A stretch of 64,000 bases of DNA, taken from contig BCHU01000008.1 in NCBI GenBank assembly GCA_001599715.1, positions 806,001 to 870,000 of the forward strand, in the 5' to 3' direction. Of the stretch, positions 50,654 through 60,993 are shown one piece after another. The position numbers and the translations under genes are program-made. The DNA is from Phaeotremella fagi (taxonomy: Eukaryota > Basidiomycota > Tremellomycetes > Tremellales > Phaeotremellaceae). Below the pieces are notes generated by a model. The model did no database searches, was not told where the DNA came from, and saw only the letters and a program-made list of their open reading frames with translations. Numbering within the stretch: position 1 is the first letter of the stretch; every line of letters starts with the position of its first letter.

Positions 50654-52206
50654 ATGAGAATCTCCACCATGGAAGGCTTATCTCAAGAATACATCAATTG
50701 CATCGAATCTTCGATTAACGAACTTTCAGATGAATTATATGAAATTCAGAAGAAATTACATGAACATCCAGAGATCGCTTGGGAAGAGAAATTCGCTCAT
50801 GAAACTTTAACCACATATATGGAATCCAAGGGATGGAAAGTCACGAAACATTATCTAGGTCTTGAAACGGCTTGGAGAGCTGAATTGGAATTCGGTCAAG
50901 GTGGTCCAGTTACCGGCTACAACTCTGAAAGTATGCTTAACAGTATCGTTTCACGCTGACATCTAGTGGACGCACTCAAGGGCATCGGTCATGCCTGTGG
51001 ACACAATCTTATAGCAATAGCTGGAATCGCAGCTGCATTAGGGACAGCTGAGTTGTTAAAGAGATACAAAATTCCGGGTAAAATTGTTTTACTCGGTACA
51101 CCAGCTGAAGAAGCTGGTGGTGGGAAATCGTTCTTATTGAAACGAGGTGCATACGATGAGATGTCGGTTTGTTTGATGTAAGTGATACTCTTCTGAATGA
51201 ACACTGAAATCAGGACACATCCTTATCCGAGAGGTTACGGTGGTGGTATACCTTCAATGGCTTGTAATGCCTCTTTTTCCATTGATTTCAAAGGGGCCAG
51301 TGCTCATGCTGCTGTGAGTCATAGTTGCATACTTGAAGAGCATTCTTTTAACTTAATTCTCTTAGGCCATGCCAGAAAAAGGTGTCAACGCACTTGACGC
51401 AGCAGTAGCTTCGTATAACAACATTGCACTTCTCAGACAGCAAATCCCAGACTCAAATAGAATTTACGCAACGATCAAAGGAAGTGAGAATTGGACGGCA
51501 AACAGTAGGTCACTAATCAATTCCTCACTGACATCCAGTCATCGCCAGTAAATCCAAATTAATAGTCGGAATCAGAACTCCAACAGCCAAAGAGACTCTC
51601 AATCTCGTCAACAGGGCTATCAATTGTTTGAAAGCTGGAGCATTAGCTACCGGTTGTTCATACGAGATCCGTCGTGAAGCGTTTTACATGGATACACAAC
51701 AGAGTAACGAATTGTCCAAATATTTCGAAAAAATCTGTAAAGATCAATGGGGGTCTGATGGATACGCTTTTGATCATGTCACTTCTTATGCTAGTAGTGA
51801 TTTCGTAAGTGCTCATGACCGACTGTTACTGATGGGTCTAAGGGTGATGTAACTTATGCCATGCCAGCTTTGCATCCTGTATTCTATTTACCTGATGCAG
51901 CAAAGGGGGATTTCCCACGTAGGTTGATATAGATGATACAGGACTGACAATTCAGATTCTGATACGTTCGCTTCATCGACCGTAGCTCGTTCTGCATCAG
52001 ATGCAGCTCTGAAATCAGCTGTCGCGATAGCTTGTGTGGGATCCAGAGCGATCGTTGATAAAGAATGGAGTCAGAATGTGAAGGCATCATGGGTAAATCA
52101 AATGAAAGATATTGACAGTGCGTCAATCGTGAAGGATATCGAAAGATTAACCTCGGAGTATGAGTTATCCGACGATGTACAGCATTCAACATGTTGTGGT
52201 CATTGA
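50654..52206 (+). CDS. M20-family amidohydrolase/peptidase (PM20D2-like)
   Basis: Zinc amidohydrolase that cleaves N-acyl amino acids, dipeptides or related amides. Start ATG 50654 (MRISTMEGLSQEY), alternative 50669; the further upstream in-frame ATG at 50447 would make the promoter inverted repeat coding and is disfavoured. Seen: LHEHPEIAWEEKFAHETLTT, the metal-site GIGHACGHNLIAIAGIAAAL, the Glu pair LGTPAEEAGGGKS, GGIPSMACNASFSIDFKGAS, AHAA, a lid domain, and SYASSDFGDVTYAMPALHPV. About seven introns. The end is EYELSDDVQHSTCCGH with TGA 52204-52206. Convergent with the Zn2Cys6 gene, 36 bp between stops. Substrate not determinable here. Confidence 0.9.
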
Positions 52207-52242
52207 AGTGGTTGTAATTCTCTATAGCACTGTACATTACAA

Positions 52243-54164
52243 CTATAATGTATTGATATCAAAGATGGAAGAATCAAAATTCCAATTAATCGTGGGATCG
52301 CCTACGTTGAAAGGTTCGAACAAACTTCCAAAAATTGGCAGGGTCCCATCGAGCGGTAGCATATTCGTCGACAGGGTCATTGGTAACGACGCTGCAGTGA
52401 CAAGGGGAACCACTTGAAGACCTGAAATCAGTTTAGTCTCTCCTTGCACTCACCGAAAGCTTGAGCAACGGTCAAAATCTTGTCTCTACTCAGCAAAGCT
52501 TGATCTCCCCATCTTGGTATCATCAACGTCAAAAGCCAAGAAGCTATAGCCAAACTCGATTCAGCTTCCGACTTTGTAATCTCGTATTTCCAAAAGCAGT
52601 ATAGAATCAGTTGAGAGCTGATAATGACATGGCGTAAATGTTGCCAAACTAGGTTATAATGGATCCTCTCGTAAAGCTCCCCATACAACGCCAGGATTCT
52701 GGTAGACGATCTTGCTAGGATTGCCAAAGAGGACACTGTAAATCGTTTATCTCGTATGATCGCGGTACGCAACATGATTCGACCCCTTTCATTAGCCCAC
52801 CTTACATCAAACACTTACCATTCCCACAAAATTCCCAAGAACGGATCAGCAAAATGATTGCCCGTCGAACGACCTTCTTTAACCCAAGCTTCTGCCCAAG
52901 CTGACCACCTCTCTTCGATTCTTAGCACCCAATGGATAGATGAGTGGGGCGTGTAGATATCATGTAGATTCATCAAGAGTTGGGTGTTCAGAAGTAGCAA
53001 CTCCGTACTTGCCCGACGTGGGATCAACGCTGCAGGTAGATCCGTCACAGATGATGGTCTCGATTTGAAGATCATGGTATCGAATTCTCCCGGTCGCAAC
53101 ATTGGAGGTTGTTCCGTCATCGCGGTCGCCCAGCTGCAATTTGTTAGCGAACAGAAAGAAAAGTACTCACTAATGAGCATATAACACCTGAAGGAACATC
53201 AGGTCCGCCCTATCAACAGGAGACGTATTCGCAGCTAAAGCAGTTTCCTCTCTGTGTATACCTAATTCTTTCGCTTGAGATATCGTCCATGAAACAATGG
53301 ATCTTGTTGATTCACTGGTACAGGTTAAGGTACTGTAGAACCATAGGCAGCTCAACGCGTCTATCATTTAGCTTGAATCAATATTTCACTCACGTAAAGA
53401 AGTGAAACTAGAACTACCCCAGGTTTCCAAAGTATCTACAGCGTGTCGGTAATAGGCGACATCAAATCTAAGATGATCCGGTATTGGTATAGCTTCTCTC
53501 GTCTCCGGTATGAATCCTTGTAGTCTTAGAAATCCCAGTGCGAGATAACTATAGACAAAAGCAGTTTGATCAGGTAGTAAAGATTTAGGAGAAGTCGCGT
53601 AGCGTTCAAATAAATTCGTTACTCTAGCAGAAGTGACGAAACTGCAGAATGGGAGCATGTGATCGATGAAAGCTTGAAGTGCTGCTGGTGCTGAAGGTGG
53701 TAGGGTGGGTAAAGGCGGTATAGGAGTTGTCAGATCACATAGTGGATGAGTGTATGCTTCTTCAACCCCGAGGTCGATGGGGGTACCTTGACATCAGTGA
53801 CAGTCGACAAATTACCTACCTGCTTGCTGTTCATATATGTCCTCCAACTCCCCTTGAATCCAAGACAACGAAGTGACTCTTTCAGAATGACTAGTCCCAC
53901 TGATTTCTCCTTCCGTTGGGGATTGAACGGATCGTCGGCGCCTGTAATGTCAACACGAATTCTCATCAATATTCACCTCAGAGGTCGAGCCTGTTGTCTA
54001 ACTTCACAATCGTGTAATCCCGCTTCTCTACATCCTGAACATGGGTAAGGGGGTATACATCGTATACGTCTAGTTCGACAATTTTCGCATGCCTTTGCTA
54101 CTCTGCGAGACTTTTGATTAAAGTCGGACGAGGTGGTTTCTAGGTTCTCAAAGTTGGAATTCAT
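52243..54164 (-). CDS. Zn2Cys6 transcription factor beside the MFS/M20 pair
   Basis: Fungal regulator. From ATG 54164: MNSNFENLETTSSDFNQKSR then the zinc cluster ACENCRTRRIRCIPPYPC and SGCREAGLHDC (six Cys). Middle exons include QTAFVYSYLALGFLRLQGFI and the Fungal_trans-like WTISQAKELGIHREETAL. The last exon, reached over an intron at 52475-52446 (GTGAGTG...TTTCAG), gives LQVVPLVTAASLPMTLSTNM and ends INWNFDSSIFDINTL at TAG 52245-52243. The acidic hydrophobic end resembles activation tails of this class. Its position suggests it controls the neighbouring MFS and M20 genes, which is inference. Confidence 0.88.
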
Positions 54165-54625
54165 GTTGACGATTGACTTTGAAGGCGGAAGATGGATGTG
54201 GAGGTACAGTCCAGTATCGTTTGTGAGCCCCCCATTTTAGATAGCGGTCGGACGTTTTTTCAGTTTTGAGCATTTCTGCATTGACAACAACTGAGTCGAT
54301 TGGTAGGGTTGAGGTTCATAGTTTTAGGATATTGCTTGAGAATCCCTACGTGAAACATAAACCAATATCCTGCTTGCTGACAATCGAACAGGTTCAACTT
54401 ATTGTACGAGTGACACTTAGTGGCAATGTCCGTGCGTGGCTGAATCCTTTCAGAACGTGATGACTTATTGGTCAGAAACGTCACCGCCAATGCGAGCTGA
54501 GGAAACCGTCCTTTGTCATAAACCAGACACGCCTTCTCAGCTGACCACCAAGTCGTACTAAATACATTTCTGTCTTGGAGCTACATATAGTCCTAAATAC
54601 ATTCTTTTCAAGAATCTGAAGAATA
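54165..54625. promoter_or_regulatory. Divergent Zn2Cys6 / array-gene-1 promoter region
   Basis: 461 bp. The + open frame 54,266-54,460 and its minus partner are weak and not supported. Nothing else recognised. Confidence 0.4.
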
Positions 54626-55239
54626 ATGAGCCAATCAGGAAATGCTAGCACTGGCCCGATGGTCCAATACAGAGGTACGTGTTATCATTCGGCAACAAAC
54701 GTAGAGAACAAGGATAAAAGTGCCCGTGAAAGAGGCTATCACGACTCAAGAGTACAAAAAAACGAACGAAGTGAGGAAACTTGGAGTATCAACCCTTCAT
54801 CGTTGGCTACCAAGGTTAGAGAATACCAGCCCAATTGGTTAGAAGACTTCGACTGTGTGAGTGAAAATTCACGAGACTAAAGGTTTGATAGTCGTGACTC
54901 ATTGATTTTTAGTCCGCTGAAGGATGCAAAAAAACTCCCAGGATTCTGAGCTGTGTCATTCAAAACATTCGGCTTATGGGTTCGTGCTCCAAAGGGCACC
55001 CAGTAGATCTCTCAGAATTCGAATCGAATATTTATGCAATTGAAGGAGAAGAAACTTTCGAATATTATCTCAATAGAAGACTTGACGCAAATGATAGCGC
55101 GATAAGAGGATCAAAATGTGTAGCCGAGGGTGATTCTATTGAGCGGGTCGAGTTTGTAGGTACAGATATCTCACGTACTTATGAGGCTGTAACTAAGGAG
55201 GAGAAAAGTACAAGTGCAGGTGGAGAATCTTTATTGTAG
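54626..55239 (+). CDS. Tandem orphan family, copy 1 (185 aa)
   Basis: First of five paralogues. Exon 1 is 54626-54856, the intron 54857-54912 starts right after a Cys codon, and exon 2 is 54913-55239. Seen: RGTCYHSATNVENKD, WSINPSSLATKVREYQPNWL, EDFDC at the splice, then CKKTPRILSC, MGSCSKGHPVDLSEF and the family's GTDISRTYE. Family consensus: C-Y/F-H-S near residue 20; W-x-I/V-D/N-P-x-x-L; D/E-Y-x-x-x-W; Cys at the intron; C-S-x-GH-x-V-D/N-L-S; and a late G-T-x-I-T/S-x-T/I-Y-type motif. No signal peptide, no membrane segment. Function unknown. The C-terminus is shorter than copy 3. Confidence 0.8.
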
Positions 55240-55919
55240 CAGACAGAAAAAGCTTGATGTGATGCCAGGTTCGGAAAATACACCTTGAAATACAGAAGTT
55301 GTCGGAATTCGTTGACCACATTAGAGCATACATATGATCAGAGATCATTGAAGTATTCGTACATTCTTGACAAATTGGATTCATCGAAGACCATTGCTCG
55401 CTTTCAATCATAAAATCAGTTTGCAAAGTTGAAACAGGATTTTACTAACAATTCTTTCTGTGTTGGAAAAGTTGTAGAAACGGCCACAGCCTCATCTATG
55501 TATACTAGACTTTCCATTTCTACAAGGGGAACACAAACACTCTCCCATAATGAAAGAAAACGCTTGCCGACGATAGTGAAAAATATTGTACTTAGTTGGA
55601 AAAACGACTACCATGAACTCCATTCTTAGATCAACCTTTCAGGCGTTCAATGTGACCATGAACAATTCATTGTTCTTTTCTTTTATAAAAGGCAAGGAGT
55701 CATCCAATTGATACATCCTTTCAAGACTCGCCGATTCGGAAAAGAAAGACCCATTGTGTCTGAGCTCTTGCCTATGACGTTTTCGTTCTTTTGTGTAGCA
55801 CTTGCCTTCCATGTCTAGAAATTGAAGCAGTAGTAAACTGCTCGTATTTCAAAAAGTCTTTTTCTTTCATTCACATTTCCTCGACGAACCATTTTCGAAT
55901 TTACCAAAAATTTTTTGCA
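55240..55919. repeat. Inter-copy spacer with duplicated block and TATA-like element
   Basis: A block at 55,481-55,605 is duplicated at 57,351-57,475 (shared CTACAAGGGGAACAC and ACAGCCTCATC). A TATAAAAG at about 55,684-55,691 and CATCCTTTCAAGAC (about 55,717) precede copy 2. The fragment GAACAATTCATTG recurs before copy 3. The small open frames here are not supported as genes. Confidence 0.6.
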
Positions 55920-56572
55920 ATGAGTTCAGCTGAAGATTCCACACTTAAAATAAAATACACAGGTAGATGCTTTCATTCAAAAGAAAACGAGTTGAATTTT
56001 TTTCGTCGACTTCACAGCCGGACGCGCTATATAAATGTCGTCCGTCTCACAACCAAGGAAGATTCATGGGTTGTCGATCCTGAACGTCTTGGAGAGGTGG
56101 TTAGAGAGTATCAACCAGGTTGGTTGAATACAATGGGATGTGTGAGTCAAGTTCTAGGATCGAATTTTTGGTTCGTGATCGATTGTTCTAATGCATTATT
56201 TCTCAGAGGGTATCAGGTTGCGAAGGGAGTGGGAGTCCCAGAGTCTTGACTTGTCAATTCCAAAATTTCCAGATTCAAGGTTCATGTGAAGACGGTCACA
56301 AGATAGATTTCCCAACCGCTACGTCGCATTTCGAAAAAGATTCTCTGGTATTTCTAGACGATACTTTCGAAGATCGCATCAAGAAAAGCCTTTTGAGCTT
56401 TCAAGGTTGGTTACAGTGTAAGTGTGATGAGGGTGGGCACTCTGTCTTCAATATCCAGATCCCTGGTACAGAAATCACTGGTACCTACGACTCCGAATCA
56501 TCCGAAATTGAGTTCACCAATCGAGGCTGTCATCTCACCACAGTCAGCGTTCAGCCTGGTGAAAGACGTTAA
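55920..56572 (+). CDS. Tandem orphan family, copy 2 (195 aa, most divergent)
   Basis: Second paralogue, 195 aa. Exon 1 55920-56141, intron 56142-56206 after the Cys codon, exon 2 56207-56572; start ATG 55920 (MSSAEDSTLKIKYTGRCFHS). Seen: GRCFHSKENELNFFRR, SWVVDPERLGEVVREYQPGW, LNTMGC at the splice, RVLTCQFQNFQIQGSCEDGH with KIDFP, and IPGTEITGTYDSESS. CEDGH replaces the CSKGH of copies 1, 3 and 4, and FHS replaces YHS. It keeps all shared Cys but has a longer basic insertion after LHSRTR. It lies 680 bp downstream of copy 1's stop. Confidence 0.78.
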
Positions 56573-57782
56573 GACTCGAGGATGATGGTTGTCTCACGAA
56601 ATGATCTTTATTAGGGGCTGTGCTTCTGTTTTTATTGGAGGTGTTCAGAAGCTTTGTGTCAGAAAGAGGTTGTTATAAGGTAGTAGGCTGAGGAATGGTT
56701 ATTAATTTGATAGTGCACCTGAGCATACGTTTCTTTTCAAAGACTGCGGCATGATTGCCGGAGGAAAACATGCCTTCAGTTTTGAGATACCTCATCAAAA
56801 CCTCAGTGTGGCGGTGTGGTGGCACTACAGTACAAGCATTGTCCGGACGGGTGCACTACAGGAGAAATCTAGCTGTTTCTTGCACGTCAAGAGGTTCTGC
56901 TAGTACTTGTATAGGCTTGAGGTACTACAGCGATGTCAGTCACACAGCGAGCATGTACAGTAAGTGGACAATTCCGTGCCCAAGGTAATGAAAGTCTAAT
57001 GAAAGTCTTTCTATGACAACAGCTTTTCGAAGCAAAAAAGTGAAACACATGTGGCGCTTTCCCATGATACTGTAGATATCTCTTTTATCGCGGATTTCGC
57101 AACTTCCAATTCGCCCATCACGAGTAACAACTACAGAGATGATGAAATATTCATAGTTTCAACTACTTGTTTCTTCTCTGTGGAGCACAATATGTTTGCA
57201 AGAGATGGCCATTTGCCTTTCGTTGACTCGCACTTTGCACAGCATTTTTCCTCTCAATCTCTTTCCTTTGGTAGAGGCTTCGTTGTGGAGCCATGGGTAC
57301 TGTCGGATGCAATTCCATATCAGAAACATCTCCCATGCTGTCAACGCCGTAAGAACGCGTACAGCCTCATCCCTACATGTTTTTCTCTTTCTACAAGGGG
57401 AACACGAACACCCTCCTAAAATAAACGACAACACATGCTGTTAATCGTGGAGAATATACCTAAGTGAGTAAATCAGTAAATTGAAACATTCATTAGAAGG
57501 ACAGAGCAGATCTTAGCCCGAAACCAGAGATAAGTCAAATATCAATTTCGGGAATAACAGGGGAAGTGTTGTAACAGAGCGTATCCTTTCAAGACCATGT
57601 TTCTCAGTGGAGCACAGTAAGAAAAGGAGGTTGTCAGTGACTCATGAACAATTCATCCTTTCACTCAATGAACCTTTTGACGCCTTCTACTGCAGAAAGC
57701 AGAAAAAAAGGAGATACTAAAAGGTCATTTTCTTTCAAAACTATCCTTCCAACATATTTCTTTCTAAAAATTTGTCCTTACC
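56573..57782. repeat. 1.2-kb spacer with copies of promoter and 3' modules
   Basis: Contains the 57,351-57,475 copy of the block at 55,481 and the promoter module 57,466-57,760 that recurs at 58,708-58,985 before copy 4. Shared landmarks: CAGTAAATTG, CCCGAAACCAGAGA, GGAGGTT, CATGAACAATTCATCC, TCCTTTCACTC, CTGCAGAAA and GAGATACTAAAAGG. A GTGGAGCACA motif occurs at 57,181 and 57,608. Its size leaves room for a lost copy, but I see no clear gene remnant in 56,573-57,350. Confidence 0.65.
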
Positions 57783-58640
57783 ATGAGTTTGACACCAAGC
57801 AATGATCGCCCAACTGTTCGATACAATTCATGGTGCTATCATTCAAAAGCCAATCAAGCTCTGTTTCACAACTGGTCTGGTAATCCAAATGTGCGTGATA
57901 AGGGTATGATCGATTGCAAGGAAGCCGAACAAACTTGGGTTATTGACCCTAGCCGTTTGAGAGAACAGGTCAAAGACTATCAATCAGAATGGGTTAAATC
58001 TTATTCATGTGTGAGTCAATCATGACCCAAAAGAAGTCCTAACAATGCTGAATCTATCCATTTGACATAGGACAAGGATGAGTGTACAGAGGGTGGTCCA
58101 AGAGATCTTGAATGTTACATTGAGAATCTCCGACTTAAAGGCTCTTGTTCTAAAGGTCATCCAGTCAATCTTTCCAGTGTACTCAAAAAAATTGGTGATG
58201 TACTCGATGCAGGTGGAGATTATACTTTTGAAGAATGCATTTCAGAGTGGCTAAGTGAATGTCAGGAGGAAGAGATATGTGAATGTGGAGAATGTGGCGG
58301 TGAGATCCACACGATCGAGGTTGTTGGTACCGGTATCACTGGTATCTTTGGAGCTGATTCGAAGATGATTGTCAAAAGAGCTGATGGAACTCCGATCAAA
58401 GTCCCAGAAGTCGAAACAGTCGCCACTGATTCAGATCACGAAGAAGAAGATCCAGTCATACAGTTTCTTGGTGGGCTGGCTGGAGTTGATTCGATGAGTA
58501 AACAATGTTTGACGAGGGAGGAGTTTGAGTATACATATGAAGTAACCGATAGCTCCATAGTTTCCTGGAAAGATGTAGTCAAAAAGTTTTTGTTTGCAAT
58601 TTTGTCAGTTAGTCCTAGCTTGTCTCAACACGCTACTTGA
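57783..58640 (+). CDS. Tandem orphan family, copy 3 (265 aa, longest)
   Basis: Exon 1 57783-58010 (MSLTPSNDRPTVRYNSWCYH), intron 58011-58070 after TGT, exon 2 58071-58640. Seen: SWCYHSKANQALFHNW, TWVIDPSRLREQVKDYQSEW, VKSYSC at the splice, LECYIENLRLKGSCSKGHPV, an acidic Cys cluster CECGECGG and EVVGTGITGIFG. Unlike the others it carries about 75 extra residues after that motif, including EETVATDSDHEEED-type acid and REEFEYTYEVTDSSIVSWKD, ending SPSLSQHAT. The extension is also present as a decayed remnant after copy 4, so it is probably ancestral to both. No signal peptide. Function unknown. Confidence 0.8.
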
Positions 58641-59010
58641 TTGTAACCTAAAAATGAAAGCAAACGCCTTCCGTCGATCTTGAAATATGTACTCGAGTAC
58701 TTATTGTGTAATATATCAGTAAATTGCAAATTTCATCAGAAGCTTACAGTATAGCCCATCCCATCTTATCCCGAAACCAGAGAGAATCAAATGTCTTCTT
58801 TCGGAATGACAGTGTAAGTGACAAAAGGAGGTTTTCAATGACTCATGCAATATTGATCCTTTCACTCGATAAACCACTTGACGCCTGACGCCTTCCACTG
58901 CAGAAACCAGGAGATAAGAGATACTAAAAGGTTGTTACTGTGTCTGGTGAAAACTGTTCTTCCAGAATTTTTCTTTTTTACCACAGTAATAACAAGAAAT
59001 CAACGCCACA
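58641..59010. repeat. Promoter module of copy 4, second copy
   Basis: Related to 57,466-57,760 over most of its length. It lacks about 50 bp around the GTGGAGCACA motif. A 7-bp duplication TGACGCCTGACGCC occurs at about 58,880-58,893. AATGAAAGCAAACGCCTTCC (58,652) relates to the 3' blocks of copies 1 and 2. Confidence 0.65.
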
Positions 59011-59649
59011 ATGAGTTCGACATCAAGCAACGATCTCCCAACTGTTCGATACGAATCATGGTGCTACCATTCAGAAGCAAATCAAACTCTGTTCAACAGA
59101 TGGTGTCACAATCCAAATGTACGTCAGGAGGGTCTGATTAGTTGCAAGCCAACCGAAAAAAAATGGGTTATCAACCCCAGCCGTTTGAGAGAACGGGTTA
59201 AAGACTATCGATCAGAATGGGTTAAATCTTATCTATGCGTGAGTCAATCATAACCCAAAAGAAATTGTAACAGTGCTGAATATATCCATTTGACATAGGA
59301 CGAGGATGAGTGTACAAAGAATCCTCCAAGAATTCTTGATTGTTATATCGAGAATCTCCGACTTAAAGGCTATTGCTCTAAAGGTCATCCAGTCAGTCTT
59401 TCAAAAACAATAAGAGATCAACTGGATGAAGAGATCCATTCAGATGGAGTCTATTCTTTTGAAGGCTATATTTCAGCGTGGTTGGATGAATGTGAGACTG
59501 AAGAGAGGTGTAAAGTCAGTAGATGCCGCGAGCAGATCAGAACAATCGAGGTTGTTGGGACAGGTATCACCTGTACTTTGAGAACTGGTAGGGAAAAGGT
59601 TTTCACAAGATCTGATGGAAGTCGGATCCAAGTCCCAAACTTTAGTTAA
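59011..59649 (+). CDS. Tandem orphan family, copy 4 (192 aa, C-terminally shortened)
   Basis: Closest sister of copy 3 (exon 1 MSSTSSNDLPTVRYESWCYH). Exon 1 59011-59238, intron 59239-59298 after TGC, exon 2 59299-59649. Seen: SWCYHSEANQTLFNRW, KWVINPSRLRERVKDYRSEW, VKSYLC at the splice, LDCYIENLRLKGYCSKGHPV, a Cys pair CKVSRC and EVVGTGITCTLRTG, then RSDGSRIQVPNFS and TAA 59647-59649. The intron sequences of copies 3 and 4 are alike (both end CATTTGACATAG). Downstream sequence still resembles copy 3's tail but is broken, so this copy has lost its C-terminal extension. Confidence 0.8.
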
Positions 59650-60112
59650 GTTATTTAGTTTCTCAGTGGGTTGGCTGATTTTGTTTCGACGATTTAACGA
59701 TGTCTGACGAGGGAGGGTTTTGAATATGTACAGTAACTGATAGTTTCATGGAAAGATGTAGTCAAAGTTTTTTGTCGCAATTTCGCCAGCTACTCCTAAT
59801 CTGTCTCACCACATTGGTTGATTGTGGCGTAAACGCATCCTAGCATGGTACAGTGATACTTATCAAAGTGGAGCCAGATCCTTTCAATCAATGCTTCTCC
59901 GAGTGGAGCATGACGTGATGGAATTTTCAAAAATATATCACCGAATTCATCCTTTGATCTGTTGAAACGATTTGAGCCTTCTGGTTCAAAAACGGAAAAT
60001 AAACCATTACTGATAAGACTTTCTTTCCAGGAGTAAGTTCTTCTTTCTTACCACAATACTTCAAGCACTTCAGTTCATTACACACAACCAGTCAAAAAAA
60101 TCGAACGCCACG
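59650..60112. pseudogene. Decayed C-terminal remnant plus promoter of copy 5
   Basis: 59,650-59,826 resembles the 58,458-58,643 coding tail of copy 3 with indels and stops: TTTCTCAGTGGGTTGGCTG, TGACGAGGGAGG, TTTCATGGAAAGATGTAGTC and CTCACCACATTGGTTGATTG correspond to copy 3 segments. The rest (59,860-60,110) holds related promoter fragments TCCTTTCAATCA, GAGTGGAGCATGA and GAATTCATCC, then the leader of copy 5. Confidence 0.7.
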
Positions 60113-60717
60113 ATGAGCTCAGAACCAAGTAACAACGAAGGGCTAACACTCTACAGCACCATTAAATGCTATCATTCAGAAGAATGTTTCAACACCTACG
60201 GTTTCCCTGGTGGTATAACAGATCGTGTTGGAATCGCCAAAGGAAGATGGGACATAGATCCCACACGTCTCAACGAAACTGCGAGTCACTACGATTCTGA
60301 TTGGGTCCGATCATTTCAATGTGTGAGTCAAGTCCAATCAATGATTTCGAGTTGTTTTCTAGTCTTACTGCTCCTTTTTGAAAGAATAACGTTGATTGCA
60401 CAGGCGGTCCCAAAAAGATTGAATCTTACATCGAGAGTATTCACCTAGAAGCCTCCTGTGAACACGGCCATTCGGTCGATCTCTCCGCTAAATTCGAATA
60501 TTCCAAAAACCCATTGTTCATAGGTAGGAAGGTACCGATCGAAAAAGAGATCGCACTTCGCCTTTTTTTCACTGAGGCAAAATGGCGGGCCTCTAAATGC
60601 CATGAAGATCATTGGGTTCAACGCATCGTTGTAGGTACCGGTCTTACAGGTACTTGCGGAATCGACAAGAAATGGCATTATGCCAGAGCCGATGGATCTG
60701 AGATCGACTTCTTATAG
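60113..60717 (+). CDS. Tandem orphan family, copy 5 (173 aa)
   Basis: Start ATG 60113 (MSSEPSNNEGLTLYSTIKCY). Exon 1 ends at 60320 after the first base of a Cys codon; the intron is 60321-60403; exon 2 is 60404-60717. Seen: IKCYHSEECFNTYGF, RWDIDPTRLNETASHYDSDW, VRSFQC at the splice, PKKIESYIESIHLEASCEHG, HSVDLSAKFEY, VVGTGLTGTCG and a basic-acidic end ADGSEIDFL. In copies 1-4 the intron follows the whole Cys codon; here the donor used must be two bases upstream (T / GTGTGAGT) to keep the frame. Total 522 nt. No signal peptide. Function unknown. Confidence 0.78.
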
Positions 60718-60993
60718 TTTTTCTATTGAGTCACGTTAGGTTCTGGTTCGGTGGTTCTACTTAGTTTTGAATAGTTTGTTGATTTTATACTTGTTTGGAA
60801 GGATTTTGAATTTAGTTATGAATGGAGGAGGGAATTGATAAGAATTTTGTACCGTGTTGAACAGAGATGAAGTCATTCAACCATTACACTGCGCAGATTC
60901 CGTTTCTGGATCAGAAATTGATCAAATACTAGAAACGGTCGACGATTTCTGCTCATTCGTCAATATGTGAAACATACATACAGTTACGGTACA

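Noticed and set aside
54626..60717. Interpretation of the array as a transposon or CRISPR-like repeat
   Set aside because: Units are diverged spliced genes of unequal spacing, without terminal repeats, transposase or regular short repeats.
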